A DNA stretch of 64,000 nucleotides from Ischnura elegans (GCF_921293095.1 NC_060259.1:30635812-30699811); one strand, 5' to 3'; shown: positions 1-12,760, numbered from the stretch's first letter. Numbers and translations: made by a program. The notes: a model not told the origin generated them from the letters alone.

Positions 1-100
1 AAGGCGTAGAATATTTTTGTTCCATGTTGAATCACAGAGTGCGATTTGAAGTCACATATTTCTTTTCTATAACTAACCTTCTTATTTCCTATCTGTGCAG

Positions 101-261
101 ATGACTACACCCATTTTTCGAACATATTTGGTTGCATAAAAAGCACCATTTTACTGGGTCTTTCACTGGGTATAGTCTTATCTGATGTGTGCTTGTGTGT
201 TTTCGTTATTTTTACCATGTGTTCTATGAATAGTTACGATAATTTATGGCGTATTGATTAA
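101..261 (+). CDS. Candidate terminal exon of a membrane protein (5' part off the window)
   Basis: A strong 3' splice site (long pyrimidine tract ending TGTGCAG at 94-100) is followed by a frame that opens with two bases of a split codon and stays open for 52 codons to a TAA at 259-261. The peptide has a hydrophobic run of about 25 residues (roughly residues 15-39, including ILLGLSLGIVL) followed by a short polar tail, as in a last transmembrane segment. The family is not recognised. The gene would lie on the plus strand and begin left of the window. A 52-codon open stretch can occur by chance in DNA this AT-rich, so the call rests mainly on the splice site. Confidence 0.3.
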
Positions 262-509
262 CTCTTTGATTGACTTATTAGCTCTATGATTTATAATTAT
301 TCTCTATACACTACGTCCCATTTGGTCCAAATAAATTTTTTGGTATTTTCCTTTATTCCTTTTGTTTATTAATTTCCTCTGACATTTTTCTAGCCTCCGT
401 TTCCCTCTATCAGCCGCAATGGATGTAGCTTTTCCTATCATTGACCCCATAAATATTTGCATAGATCTGCGAGCTATTTTTGCGACATTTTTTATTCCTC
501 TTGCTTTTA

Positions 510-747
510 GAGCCTGTTTACATGATACGTTATCACATACGACTTAATGTCTGTTTGCATTAACGATTTTTGTCCACCGGAACGGAACATTTACGAATGC
601 ATGAACCAAATTATAACAGGTCTATTTTCTGTACATGCATTCCCACAAGTTGGGGGGTGGGTTACACGGTGTATTTTCGCATTCATTCAGGCGTTCATAC
701 ATTTAGATATTAACTCGCACGGTTTAATGTACCGTGTAACCAGGTCT
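510..747. mobile_element. PIF/Harbinger-type MITE, copy 1 (238 bp)
   Basis: A short non-coding element with imperfect terminal inverted repeats (left GAGCCTGTTTACATGATACG, right end complementary), flanked by the 3 bp duplication TTA at 507-509 and 748-750. It is homologous over its length to the element at 22845-23079. TWA target duplications and this size are typical of non-autonomous PIF/Harbinger elements. The open frame crossing it is a by-product: a similar frame recurs in the second copy. Confidence 0.82.
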
Positions 748-769
748 TTAGGGTTTTTTCCTCAAATAT

Positions 770-1020
770 CACGAGCCTCAGATTCGTTACTCACGATGCT
801 TTACTGAAGCGCATAACTTTGGCCTTGTGATAGATTCTCATGGCATATTCCTCGCAACACTTGTGTAACGCAACCATTGGATCCCGTAACCCTCTCGCAG
901 ACTGCCTAGATGACGCCTTAACGTCAGTGAACCCCATCAATTTAAACATCATTTCGCCCAGCTAAACTCCTGTTTCTTAATCATCCCTCGCCTACCTTAC
1001 AAGATCATCAGCAAAAACGT
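770..1020 (-). pseudogene. Non-LTR reverse transcriptase fragment
   Basis: Read on the minus strand, this stretch gives broken segments resembling the RT domain of RTE-like non-LTR retrotransposons: FADDLV near 1005-1020, and downstream LHKCCEEYAMRI and KVMRFSKAS near 790-860, in the usual order. Stops and frame changes interrupt it. It is a relic; the Harbinger MITE at 510-747 sits just beyond its 3' side. Confidence 0.6.
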
Positions 1021-2040
1021 TAAAAAGCAATCGCAACTTTGGACAATTTTTTTCATTATTTCTCTTCCTGTTTTATTGTGTGTAGGTCCTTTTTTCAAAA
1101 GACATGAAAGAATGACTTCGCACATTTAGTAGCTCAGCCCTGACCTCTGATTCGAATAATTGGTGTTTTCCTTCCGAGATCTGCTTTTGTCATGTTATGT
1201 CCAAGCTCCAGGTATTTGTCAGGAAAACTTTCATTTTTGTGACTCTACCGTAAGGCATGAAAGAAATTGATATCAAATCTAAGAAAAAAGAGCTATCTGT
1301 CGAGGGAATTTCGTAGGTGTACGAAAAGGAAAACAAATTTGGAATTAGGGAATTGTTTGCCAATTTCAAACATAAAAATTTAATTGCTATAATATTGCAA
1401 TAATCACTGAATATTTCATTAATGAAAAACACTAACTCTAAGGACCGAGAACTCCGTCCTATCAGCCCATTGGAAGTACCCACCGAGACTGGAACACTGG
1501 ACACGCATTCTTATCTCGGTCTTCTCCTGTTAATCTGGTTAAATAAGAACTCAATTGCATTAGATAATTCTTCACAGTTCACATTTTGTTTTATTAAAAA
1601 TATTTTCATCTGTTTCATATATATTAAAAACGCAAAACATTTTATATATCATGTACATTTAGAACAGAGGAAAATATAATACTAATGCTTTTAAACCAAA
1701 ACAATCTATTCATTATTTTCCTGCTTAAAGACAGCATGAGAAAACGTATGTGTAGCATAAATATATATATATATACATAGACACACATACATATGTAAAT
1801 GCCATGTATTAGCCGTCATCCTGTGAAAGAGAGGATGACCTCCGGTAGCACCTAAGACAGAAAATTTCCACAAAATCCATCACTTCATTATAATATAGTG
1901 AAATTCAATAATTTAAGGAAAGGTCAGATTCATTTACTTTCTATAAATACCAATCAATATCGACTCAGGGTAGAATTTCATACTAAAATAAATCCACCGA
2001 TATAAAAAGGAACTTTATCAGCTTTAAACTGATTTATTGA
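1021..2040. other. AT-rich stretch without recognised genes
   Basis: No coding-like frame, RNA gene or transposon ends were found. The only distinct item is a short (TA)n microsatellite at about 1758-1777. Confidence 0.5.
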
Positions 2041-2254
2041 TGCGAAAATAATGGGCGGAGATCGGACGTCATCACGTCGCCGGCAGGTGCGCGCTTGACG
2101 GATTGACGTGTCATTTGTCAATGCATTGAGGTTTCGGCATGGTCTGAAGGGAGGTGTGCGAAATTTTTTTTTCACCTCTTCGAAATCTACCTAAAGCCAC
2201 CTGGTTGAAACTAGTGCCACAGGAATGCTTCAGTCAAGAGAAGGCTTACGACAG
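2041..2254 (+). promoter_or_regulatory. Candidate promoter and first exon with a strong splice donor
   Basis: A locally GC- and CpG-richer patch with CRE-like TGACGT/GACGTCA motifs (about 2066-2110) precedes an exon-like segment that ends at CGACAG|GTAAGC (donor GT at 2255-2256). An ATG at 2225 opens a frame of 10 codons that reaches the donor in phase 0. It could be a first exon or untranslated leader. The short coding part gives no family information. Confidence 0.28.
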
Positions 2255-2660
2255 GTAAGCAGTTTCAACGTGTTAATAATATCATTAATTCATTTTATGA
2301 AAGAAAAATAGACGTACCAACTGAAAAATAAGTAAATTCAAGTTGATTGGAAGAACTGTCTTTGCGGTAATGTTTTTCGATTTCATTTTTCATTTACTGC
2401 AAAAACTTTGGTGTTTTTCACAAACTCTATTTTGATGAATAGAATAGGATTTGTGTAATTATTCTATGTGCGCATATAATAATAAAAACAATATATTTTC
2501 ACAAGCATTAGTATGATTGCTCAATCTACTCCTCCAATTTTTTTACTGTCGTTCCGATACAACGAAATTTGACATTTGATTCCTTGTAAGTTTCTTTAAA
2601 GGACTTAACTATGGTATGTTGGAATTACTTATTTTCACGTTCATCAACCACCGCCATGAT

Positions 2661-2829
2661 TTATGCTCTGATATTTTCCTTTGAGGTACAGCAATACAAT
2701 TCTAAGGTAATTTGTTGGCCAGAGGGTTTATTTCCAACTTCCGTAACAAAGCGTACTCGGGCCAATCCGCCAGGCTGCATGTAGTTCTGCAGTGATGGCA
2801 AACTGTTCCTTTGTAGGCTATTGATAGCT
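2661..2829 (-). CDS. Candidate last coding exon of a minus-strand gene
   Basis: On the minus strand a frame runs to a TAA at 2663-2661 with clearly higher GC and more balanced codons than its surroundings. Residues include MQPGGLARVRFVTEVG and SGQQITLELYCC. A usable acceptor (CACTGCAG, next base 2786) would start it in phase 0; another lies near 2830. The family is not recognised. Phase 0 matches the end of the candidate exon at 10643-10781, so they could be consecutive exons. Confidence 0.38.
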
Positions 2830-5800
2830 AGAAGATATTATATTGCAAAGAGTTATTGATACTTATTAAATAACAGTTTTGCACAATCTCCACGAATATG
2901 CACATCTTAATCCATGAAAATGATATTTTTGGGATTTACAGCTAACTTTGAAAATAAAAATGTCAGTTCAGATAGCTTAGAAGCTTTTTTCCACAAACAT
3001 AACTTCACTGATTGATTTCATCTATTGTTGATTTTTTCTGTTTTAAATTAGTATCATTTTTCAATACTAACTATATTGTGCAATAATTGACTCTAAAATC
3101 TCGGTAGAGCGCAAAGTTTTTAGGGTTGCGCTGCTGAAGGACTGCTTGGGTTCAAGATGCGTAAGTGGAAGAGAATGAAAGATTTGTTATGAGCACAGAC
3201 AGTAGGTTTGCAAAACAGGTTCATATTGCCATCAGCCTGATCGGAAGTATCAAAGTTATTATATTAGTGAGAATGCTGATACAATTCAACACAAAACGCT
3301 TGCTCACCACAGACCATATTAATCCAGCACGTATTGTCATTATAAAGTTTAATTTATGTGTCATTATCAATAGCTCACTAGTCTCAGGTATATTTACCAT
3401 TATAGAGTACAAGGGAGAGAGGATACGCGGGGCGGAGGGATTGAAGATGGAAACAAGAAACTATTGACGTGAAGAATATGGTGGGGGAAAGTTCACCCCA
3501 TTATAACCCAATGTTGCTTCAAAGGCACATCAAAAATGTTTGAATTTCCAGCTCTGTTTAAGGGGTATCTAAACTTAGCATTATTTCATGGTGTAATTTG
3601 TAATTACGAAATATTTAGCTGCCACGATCATTATGTTTGAGTGCTAAATTTTCAAGCCTAGATCTAGATAAAAAAATCTAGAAATTTGATTTCTCCCAGA
3701 AGCAGCTCTGGTTTGGGAGGGGTTAAATGTGAAGGTTAGGAATGACGTACCTAGTTGACAAAAAAGGAGTGATTAGGAGATAAGAGAAGTGGGGTGGGGA
3801 AATTCAAGAGAGATAAAAGGAATTTTTACGGAAGATGAAAGAGAGGAATTGTGCCAAGGCAAAAATGAATTAATGTCGGGATGGAGACATATTATAATCA
3901 AGAATCTAATCGGTGACAGGTCTCTGGATAGCAGGAGAGAGTTTTAAATTTAACAATAGGGATTGCGTGGAGAATACAAAGTCACTGCAAATACCACCGG
4001 GCCAATGAGAAATTTCATATTTTAAAAGAAAATCCAGCTTAGCCGCTTTGTCAATACAGTGTAAAACACTAATTTCGAAATTAATAAAATAATGACCAGA
4101 GAACACATGTTTCACAAAACGATATTATCCATTTTTATGAATAAAACTGCGTCCATGTTCCTTTATTATGATTTTAAACTTTCCTCCTAATTGGCCAATT
4201 TATCAAGTACCACAGTCATCACATTGCTATTTATAAACTCAGTTTTGTTCGAAGAGTCATAATGGTAGAAAATTCCTTTATCCTCTCCGACGGTTAATAC
4301 CTATGCCTGAGACTTGTGAGCTGTATTTACCTTGATAATGACTACATTTTTTAAAACTATGGTCGTTCTTAAATAAACATCAAGTGTGGAATTTTGCCAT
4401 CCTCCCCATTTATATAAGGATATTCAGACTTTTCATCAAGTTAAGAATGACGTTAATACATAATATCATTGTTCATATTTGCGCGATGTAAATACTTTAC
4501 TTTAAATACGCATCTTGGGAGACACGAAAGTGATATGCAACAATTCACTCTTGAGGATGCACTACTTTCCTCAGTGCCCCACTATTGCTTCACCTCTGCA
4601 TAGAGAACTTATTTTAGCATTCAGTAATATTCAGTATATTCATATAAATTCAGTAAAATTATTTTAATTTTTATTACTTATATTTTTTGATGGGAAAGCT
4701 TTGGATGAATAATGCCATGCTCTAAAATAATAATGAAGTGAAAGATTGTTATTTATAGAATTTTATTAACTAAATTTTAGCTGAATATAATATTAAGTAT
4801 CATCGGACGGTTGGTAAAAAACTTTGCTGCCAAATAGGAAAATACTCGCTTTGCTCTTGCTAACTTCTTACATCGTTATGTTTGAATCATGCCTGCCTGG
4901 TTTCCTTTGTATTTAATTTATCTGACATAAATAACCTCGCATTATCAAGCATTTTCAGTTGCTGAAAAAACGTAGATTCTTCTTCCATACTTGAGAAAAG
5001 TTGAAATGCCTACGGTAATTTATCTAATATCGATCTCCAAGGTTTGAATCATATCTATCGATATTACACCGCTAATAATGCATGAAAATAAAAATCGCAA
5101 TCCTCTTCGGTTTTCACCTGAGTCATTCGAGATAACAACAAAATTCCTTAGTTGCAATCATCCATGTGGTAGTGGTTTTGCTATATGTACAATATTTCTA
5201 TGAAAGATTAAACAAACAATAATTACTTACTGGAGTAAAAATGGTCATGGTCGTCTAGAGTTTTTTCCTACCTTATTTCGATAAGGCATGAAACAGACCC
5301 TCCAAGGTGCATGATTTGTTGGGTCCTTGATTTACGGATGCGTCGATTTTTTCTCGTTCCATCTACCAAGGCTTTTATGAAAACATCGACCAAGCCATAT
5401 TTTATTAAGTTCATTCTTTTTCCATGATTCGAAAAAACAAATCTAATAATACGGAGATCATGATTCGTGCATGGTTCTTACTTTGGGTTCAGAAGCCTTC
5501 TCGGTAATCAATTCAGTTCGAGGCCTTGTATGCAGTACTACTGATTTGTATTATTACATCAATCCATTTCCTCGTTATCTCTTGTCTCCGCCCTTCGAAA
5601 ACCTCCAATACTCCCCAGCGTTGTTTTTACAAAGCCTATACCTCTGATCTTCAGAGTGCTGTCTCTCATGCGAAGATTTTCACGTACGCCTTCCTTGTTT
5701 GCAATCTTAGAAGATGCGTCTTATTCATGAAAGCATTTCGAGCCTCCATCTGTTGAGTGCCCATTGCACTACTCCCATCACTTAGGCATCCTACCAAAGA

Positions 5801-7739
5801 AAGGAGAAAGTTCTGGGTGCTCTCATTTTGTTCGCTGAGATACAACGACTCCCTTCACATTTTCCAATTCGAGCGTTTTAGTTTGCGTCTTGATGCTTTT
5901 ATTTTTTTACCTTTTTTACTCATGATGCTCTTGACCCCTTTGGGTTGGAATATATCTTGAGAGGCCTTCGATTTTCGCTGTTACTGTGGAGTCTTCGATA
6001 AAACTGTGTGCATGCATCCGTGGTAATTTCTTGAAAGGTTTATCGTAAACTTGGTTTTCCTCGTCATTAGCTGGTAGTGAATGCTTTGGAGAGGGCTCAT
6101 CTGGGAGAAGTCTCGCCGATGGTTATTTTCTCTATTTCTCACGATTCAAATGCGTGAATCTAAAATATTCAATCGATTGATGAATATTTTTCTCCACCGA
6201 GGTTCGACATTGTATGGAAATGTTGGAAGTATTTTCCATTTAGCTTTATGAGCCATTGGTTGTGATAACCCTCATCATGAAAAACGTGCTAGAATTCTGA
6301 GATCAAGTTTTTCAAGACTGAGGAGTACTTATATAAGATTTAACGGAGGAATTAACTTTGTGGAATAGCATTAAAATCATTATTGGTGGCAGAAATTTAT
6401 TGAATAACTTTCACTTACCTTTACTCAGGTAAGCTCCTTTAAATGGAGTGATTTTGTGCGTAACTACTGATATTGCTTTCTGATACTACTGACTGTGGCA
6501 TAATTACATTGAATACATACTCATCTAAAAAAAGCATTATTTCAGCATCATTATATTTTGAATAGAATGTGTACTTTCAGTGTAATAAACTAGAGAAATG
6601 TTTTAGTTACATTATTGTTATAGGCGGAGTGGCAAGAAAGCTTTTCAGATCGAGTTTCGGGTCCAGAGGCTACAACAATTATTTAGAGGAATTCAAATTT
6701 CAACTTTGACAGTTTTCGATAACATTTTGAAGTGCCTCTTTCCGTCAGTCGGTAGAGCTGTGGTTATAATCAAATTCACAACTTACAATTGGAGTAAAAC
6801 ATGTTTGGCTTTGTAACGGAGGTATTTATTGGTTCTTAATTTATGAAATAAATGAAATTTGGAATGTTTGTCATTAGTATTTATGAATGCAAAAATGCTC
6901 AGGCTTTGCGTAGTCTTAGGAGATGTATCCGGTAAACTAGAAGAAAGAACTAGAAACTAACATATTTCAAACATTTAAAGTATATCTTGTCTTAAAAAAA
7001 ACCTTCACTTATGGCCAACGTTTGGAAAAATTTTCTATCTTCATGTGATTGAATTATATTATAACTTGTACTAACATAAATTAATTCGCCAGATGCATGC
7101 AGCATGGCACGGAAATATACGCATTATGGTAGTTTTGGATTTTATTACAGATTTTTAAAAGAAACATTGGCACATTGGTAAGAGTAGTAATTAAATGTGT
7201 AGCGATTCATGTCCATTAAACATGGCTCCGCATAACTTTTTCTGCACTTGGGTGATTCAATGAAATGTCACTGCCGGTAATCCCTCGATTTTTGCTGGAT
7301 AAATTTATATATAAATTTCAAATTCCATTATAGTGTTACAAACATTGTTTGTTTTACGCTACATAATTAGTCCGACGCGAGTTTTAAAATTTCTTTCACG
7401 TTTCACCGCTTGATACACCCGGGTGTGATCATTGATTCTCATACACTGGCATATATAATTAAATATTATTATCATGAAGTATTAATGAAACATCCAGTTT
7501 TGTCGAGTAACGCCTTCAAGTACTATTATATCCAATTTTATTATTCTTGAGCTCAACTAATTTAAACGCCATTGCGTCACTTTTAGATACTTTAACCTTT
7601 CTTATCATATCTATACAACTGTTCCCGACCCTCAACCACTCAGTACTTAACTCACCCACTACTGTACAGCCAATTGATTATTTAGATATGTGAGGGTAAA
7701 GCGCACCCCATACCAAACCACTGGCCAGTGAAATCAGAC
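2830..7739. other. AT-rich stretch, no supported genes
   Basis: Mostly AT-rich sequence with no open frame longer than about 100 codons and no transposon termini that I could pair. The minus strand of about 5230-6110 is less AT-rich and has short open segments in changing frames, which could be a heavily decayed coding sequence, but I cannot name it. The tRNA-like patch at 3095-3165 is listed separately. Confidence 0.45.
3095..3165 (+). repeat. tRNA-like SINE head fragment
   Basis: The segment has a D-arm/A-box-like motif (TCGGTAGAGCGCAAAG) and about 40 bases later a B-box-like GGGTTCAAG, the order and spacing of a tRNA-derived pol III promoter. It does not fold as an intact tRNA and has no clear tail, so it is best read as a decayed SINE head. 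Confidence 0.35.
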
Positions 7740-8384
7740 AATGAGGTAGTTTCCTTCATCAAAGAAAACGAAAGACATTTATTGCGATTTACTTCTCACC
7801 ATTAGTGTATTCAAAATATACAAATTATTTGGTTTTACAAATCCCAGTCTAGACGAATGGCAATGGTCAATTTTAATCGACTTTGAAAAAGGCCACATTG
7901 GCGTCCATGCGATGCCACTCCACGTGACGTCACAGGGACCTAGTTTCTACATGAGTAGATAGGATTTTTACATCGTCTGAGATTACCAATGCATGCATGA
8001 GGTACAGAGCTCAGGGAAATATGTCTTAATAATCACCTATTAAAACTGGCTATGGTCGGAAGGTTTCCTTCGCTTGATAAGGTATTAATATTCCTTATTT
8101 AAGCCAACCGCTGCCTGCTAGCAGCCTGCACCGCAGCGGCGCACATATCCTCTCCCCAAGGGCACCTCACTCAGCGGCAGCGGGAACTAAAATGACGTCA
8201 CACGGGATTTTCCCAGCATTCATACTTAGCCGTCGCGATTTCACGCGCTTGATAATTTTTACTTTAAATTTAATCGCGAAAAACAGATATCGTCATTTAA
8301 AAATCTAAAAGAGTGAAATGCGTACTACAGGAGTAATAATCTTTCCATTTAAGCAATTAAAAAATAATAGGAAACCACCCTATT
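7740..8384. mobile_element. 645 bp non-autonomous DNA element with GGTTTCCT termini
   Basis: The two ends are imperfect inverted repeats (AATGAGGTAGTTTCCT at the left; complement of the right end AATAGGGTGGTTTCCT; 13 of 16 match). The right ~300 bp recurs at 27682-27985, with shared blocks such as TTTAATCGCGAAAA and CGTACTNCAGGAGTAATAAT. No coding capacity. The superfamily is not determined because no clean target duplication is visible. Confidence 0.6.
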
Positions 8385-8394
8385 AGTGTAAATG

Positions 8395-8500
8395 GACCAG
8401 TTCCGTCCCTTGTGCCGCCTCGAACTTCGGAAATTTTTATTTGAACCCAGGACCCTTCGATAAGCAGCCAAGTACTTTACCAGCAAGGTTTTACCGAGAG
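8395..8500 (-). repeat. tRNA-derived SINE fragment
   Basis: On the minus strand an A-box-like TGGTAAAGTACTTGG (8482-8468) is followed about 20 bases later by a B-box-like CTGGGTTCAAAT (8449-8438). This is the promoter arrangement of a tRNA-derived SINE. It abuts the right end of the element at 7740-8384. Confidence 0.5.
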
Positions 8501-9033
8501 CATTTCCTCTTTCCTCCTTTGAAAACCACTAGGCTTAGGCAGGCTCCGACAGGCACGTGGACGGAAATTTATTTCGCGGGGGGAAGAAAGAAGGGTAAAG
8601 GGAAGGGTGAAAGCTTAATGCAAGTCAGCCATCCCCTTTAATGATATAAGAGAGCAAATTCCATTTCCGCATAAACTACTTAGAGATTTACGCAATGTTG
8701 TAGGAATACGTATGTATGACCAAAACCAGTTTTTATATCAGTAGCAATTCTCTAACTTTCAGTGTTCAGTCGCTTGTGCACATTGATTTTCGATTACCCG
8801 AAATATTCTCAGTGTGTCCTTGGGTTCTTTTCTGATCACTCTGCCAGTTCTTACAATTTTTTTCTTCCGTTTGTTTCCTGAGGGTTGTTTTTTCGGTGAT
8901 TTTTAACCTACTTAAATTGAATCCTAGGAATACTTAACAGCTCCTGGCTTCCTGGCACTATGACAAGGTGTGGAAAAATGGCTGCTGAAATGAGTTTGGT
9001 TGTATTAATTAACTCCTCCACGTTGACAAAAAC

Positions 9034-9146
9034 TAGCAGACGTTTCAACGGGATTACCTGCTATCTTCGGTGACGAAGATGAACCTCTTTCAACAGTTCA
9101 CATTCGGCACCGAAGATAGCGGGCCATCCCGTTGAAACGTCTGCTA
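9034..9146. repeat. Fold-back hairpin with ACGTTTC core, 39 bp arms
   Basis: Two 39 bp arms (9034-9072 and 9108-9146) are inverted copies with about four mismatches, separated by 35 bp. Each arm contains CAGACGTTTCAACGGGAT and ends in CTATCTTCGGTG. Similar hairpins built around a GAAACG/CGAAAC motif occur at 21344, 23620, 24305 and 45618. Confidence 0.75.
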
Positions 9147-9184
9147 ATTCTCTTTTTTATGTGTTTCTGTGTTTTTTAATTGTC

Positions 9185-9402
9185 AATTTTTGTCCGTTCT
9201 CTTCGATAGGCCATATACATACATTATCGCGTAGTGGGCTTTTCTCAAGAATATATATTCCAAAACATTGTGTATGTATATAACAGAAACATAAATACAG
9301 GACGATGACACAGTGTGGTGTGAAGATGGAATGAAGGCCGATAACACATGGAAAAATTTCGCCTGAACCGGGAATCGAACCACGGACCTTCTGTTTTGCA
9401 TA
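9185..9402 (-). repeat. SINE with intact B box, head truncated
   Basis: On the minus strand the motif GGTCCGTGGTTCGATTCCC (about 9388-9370) is a good tRNA B box. It is followed by a ~170 bp body ending near 9185. The A-box half is missing or unrecognisable beyond 9402, where the sequence becomes TTTA repeats. The 72-codon frame through it is a by-product. Confidence 0.5.
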
Positions 9403-9499
9403 TATATTTATTTATTTATTGTGTTTAGTTGGTTTAAATTTTTCGGTTATCCCAAAAAGTATAACCGTCTGTCAGCCATTTCTGTCACTTATGTCTCAA

Positions 9500-9760
9500 G
9501 GCTGCGCTAGTAGTTGCCTCTAGCAGATTCTTCTACGCTACGAGCACATTGGCCGTGACGTGTCCGTTCCTCGAAAAAAATATTGGGGCACTGTGAAGCT
9601 GCCGCTTCCCGCTGGGAAATTTCGCTGAGACGCTCGGCCGCTCCCTTGACGCGTCTCCGCTCCCTCGCCGCACCCAGCGGGGACCGCATCCAGAGACGAC
9701 TTCAGTGCATGGGACGGTGAATGTCCCAAACTTGTCCACCTTGTCCACTTTGTCCCCACG
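9500..9760. other. GC-rich, CpG-containing patch, unidentified
   Basis: A sharply bounded GC-rich island in AT-rich DNA. It is open in overlapping minus-strand frames of 60-73 codons, none with a recognisable motif. It may be the GC-rich body of an unlisted repeat or a small regulatory island. Confidence 0.3.
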
Positions 9761-10642
9761 CCTTGTCTTCGAATGGATTAGATTATGATACGCTTGGCAT
9801 TATACCACTATGAAATACTTTTCCTCTTAAATAATCGCTTTGTTAACCTCAAGGTTCATGGTACATGGCATTGAAATAGCACATAAAAAATAACGTTTGC
9901 CAGAAAATAATCAGTAAAGCTTTCTTCTGTACATAAAAACAAATAACTCGGGAAATGTTAGGTTTTTAAAATATTTTTAGAAACATTTTTGACCTACACT
10001 TCAGCAACATTATATGTGTTGCTATTTATGCCAGCGCGCCTCATACCAAGTATTATATAGCTCTAAATATTGAAATGCACCAATTCCACATCTACAACTA
10101 ACTACCACCCCGCAAGCCAACTAAAAAAGCGTGTGGCAGGGGGTTTTAGGATATCAGCCGTTTGATATAAAAAGAAAATGCTCTAATAAAATTACTATCA
10201 GAATTTATTAAAGTCCTTTATGGTTGGGGGAAAAACGAAATCCCAAATCTATCCGTTCGGCAAAATATCTCTCTTAATTTATCGCTACTTTGAGACATGG
10301 AAATATACGGGGGCACTTACATGATGTTCTCCGTGTCGCTCTTAAAGATATCTTCTCTTCATTGCTCAAGCAAGTCTAGCGCGCAGCCTCCTAGTCTGTA
10401 GCGGAGAAAGACATTGATCTAAAATCTCTAAATGTAGCAAAATCTAGAAATAAATCATCAGGTCTCTGGATCAAACTCAATCGACCCAGGCAGTATATTT
10501 TTAACTTTTTTTACGAAACTTTTCTAATCAATATTGAAATATACCAAAGTAGAGGATTTAGCATCTTTGAGGCCAGTCTGTTTCCTTGTCGGGTTAAAGG
10601 CAATGATAAAGATAATATAAATATATCCATTCCACGGGTTAC
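9761..10642. other. AT-rich stretch, nothing recognised
   Basis: No coding-like frame, paired repeat ends or RNA-like structure seen. Confidence 0.45.
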
Positions 10643-10781
10643 CTTATTGTCTATATGCACAGTCACTACCATAAGACGGTCCCCAGGGCCAGCACGATCA
10701 ATTGTTTTCCTCAGAGCTCGAACTTCAGGTACTGCCTTTGCCCTCTGAGCTTCAAAAGGGCTGGTTTGTTCTGCTCTCACC
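10643..10781 (-). CDS. Candidate internal exon next to the hAT insertion
   Basis: On the minus strand a 139 bp segment is bounded by an acceptor (pyrimidine-rich, ending GCCACAG, at 10788-10782) and a donor (AATAAG|GTAACC, GT at 10642-10641). It contributes one base of a split codon plus 46 codons with balanced composition, including EQTSPFEAQRAKAVPEVRAL and LMVVTVHIDNK. The family is not recognised. The hAT element inserted about 40 bp upstream of the acceptor. A longer minus-strand frame across this region runs into the transposon and is a chimera. Confidence 0.4.
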
Positions 10782-10832
10782 CTGTGGCGCATTTTGGGCA
10801 GCGGAAAGGGGGTTAGGTGGGTAGTGTTGCCG

Positions 10833-10976
10833 CGAGACGAGACGAGACGAGACTTTCGCCAGTCTCGTCTCAGTCTCGTTTCCTGACCTCTGGTATCGTC
10901 TCGAGTCTCGTCTCGTGAACCCCAGTCTCGTCTCGGTCTCGAGTCTCGGACGAGACTCTCGTCTCGTCTCGTTTCC
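10833..10976. repeat. Left subterminal GAGAC/GTCTC array of the hAT element
   Basis: Dense tandem and inverted runs of the pentamer GAGAC and its complement, starting directly inside the left terminal repeat. Such subterminal motif clusters are usual transposase-binding regions in hAT elements; that role here is inferred. Confidence 0.85.
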
Positions 10977-12760
10977 CCCACAGTAAATTTAGCGTCGTTT
11001 CCATGCGTAAGCGTGCTGAATCACTTAATCGATAGTCTTAAAAATAGGAGGGCCATTAATATAAGTTGCAAGCACATATTTATCCGGACACCAATTGCAT
11101 CAAACTGGTGCTAAAATCATTGATTTTATTGATAATCAATGAATAAAATAATAACATAAAACGAAAAATGTCTAAAAATGGAATGTAGACATAATCCTAA
11201 TCGATCACGGAAAAAAATTTAAAAAATTATATTATCTTAAACATTGTTTGAACTTGATTATTATTAATACGTACTTACAATTTTCAGCCTGCCTTCACTT
11301 TTGCCTGCTCCCTGTATGCCGTGTCTAGTAGTTCAAAAGTCTGTGGGGTTTCTCAAAACACAGGTTCCTGGGCAGTTTTACATCTGTATCTTGTCTCGTA
11401 TCTCTTTATGTTTATCTCACTCACTGCACACTTTCTTCTTTCAACCCTATATGTTTCAATTTATGGGTTTTGTTGACCAAAATATGCCGTCTGGTCGATC
11501 GAGCTCATTCCGTATCGGTATCCGAGAACCGTCCTTTGTGCTGTTCTACATTCTGTACTGCTATAATTTTGTTCACAAAGATTCAAATATTCACTAATGG
11601 GCGAAAGGTTATAGTGAAAGCGCATTTTTTTGGAATTTTCTTTGTAAATTTTAAAGAAACTATGCCACGTAGCTGTTTGTCTCAGTAACTATAATTGTAA
11701 TTATTTCATCATCGAAAAATAACTCCAATTCCAAGGATCCATTTTACACGAATAGGCGATATTTCTTTTCAACTAAATCACACGCAAAAGTTAGAGGCGC
11801 GTCTTCACGGCCGATCTCTTCCCAATTATTTTCTTGAAAATTCACGGAAAAATTAGATGCTATAAATCTTCGAACCTGGACTCAAGGGAGTATCCAATTG
11901 TAATTTACGAAATCGTATCAGAACATTCTGCACTCTTTTATTCCAGAAAGTCAAGCGCACTCTGATCGGACCACTCACGAGAGCTAGAAGGCATGGTCAA
12001 CTAAGAAGGGGTTCAGATACGGAAGGGGCCCAAGGCCGAAAAAAATAAAACCACCAAAGCAAACGCAAGCGCGAAAAAAACACCAACCCTCAGCTTCCAA
12101 CGTCATAAATAAGATACCAGATGCTGGCAGGTCTTTGAGGTTCCGAGAACTATTGAGTGACAATGCCTGGACGGTCCAAGCCTTCACTATCATTGCCACG
12201 ATGAAAGAGAAAGGAAAAGATGAGACAGAAGATGAGATGATAATGAACCACAGAGGAAGGCATTCAGCGTCCCCACATTGAACATACAATCGCTAAGAAA
12301 GCACACAAATCGGAGCGTAAGTGGTAGACTATCTTCCATGGGCGTCCACCAGTCGCCGCTCCTAGAGGAAGCATCCTGGCATCAGCTGGAAAAAATATTC
12401 TAAAAAAAGTCGACCACACAAACAGAGGCAATTAAGAGGCACAGAACGAAATCAGGCAGATATGTCTCACATATATACTTACTGAAAGTACATATATGGA
12501 AGATTAAGAGATAGGAATACCTAATGAAACTTTCAAACTCATACAGTGTCTCTTTCACGCTTAGGAACGACCACGGGAATTTAAAGTCACGCTTGAGGGG
12601 TTAAATAGCAATAATAGTACTCCCTCGTTTGTACCGGCGAAAAAATACCGGTATACTGGTACATTCATAATTTATAAAATTTGTTAATAAGTTGAAAATA
12701 AACGTTCGTATTAATCTATTAAAATTATCCGGTGTTTCCGAAAATTAGATTATTATACAG

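Noticed and set aside
547-807. 86-codon plus-strand open frame
   Set aside because: Most of it lies in a Harbinger-type MITE, and a related frame appears in the other copy. It is repeat-derived.
6740-6790. A-box-like CAGTCGGTAGAGCTG
   Set aside because: No B box follows and no cloverleaf can be drawn, so not a tRNA or a supportable SINE.
10511-10981. 156-codon minus-strand open frame
   Set aside because: Its first third is the GAGAC array of the hAT element and the rest is flanking DNA, so it crosses a transposon boundary. Only the 10643-10781 part is kept, as an exon candidate.
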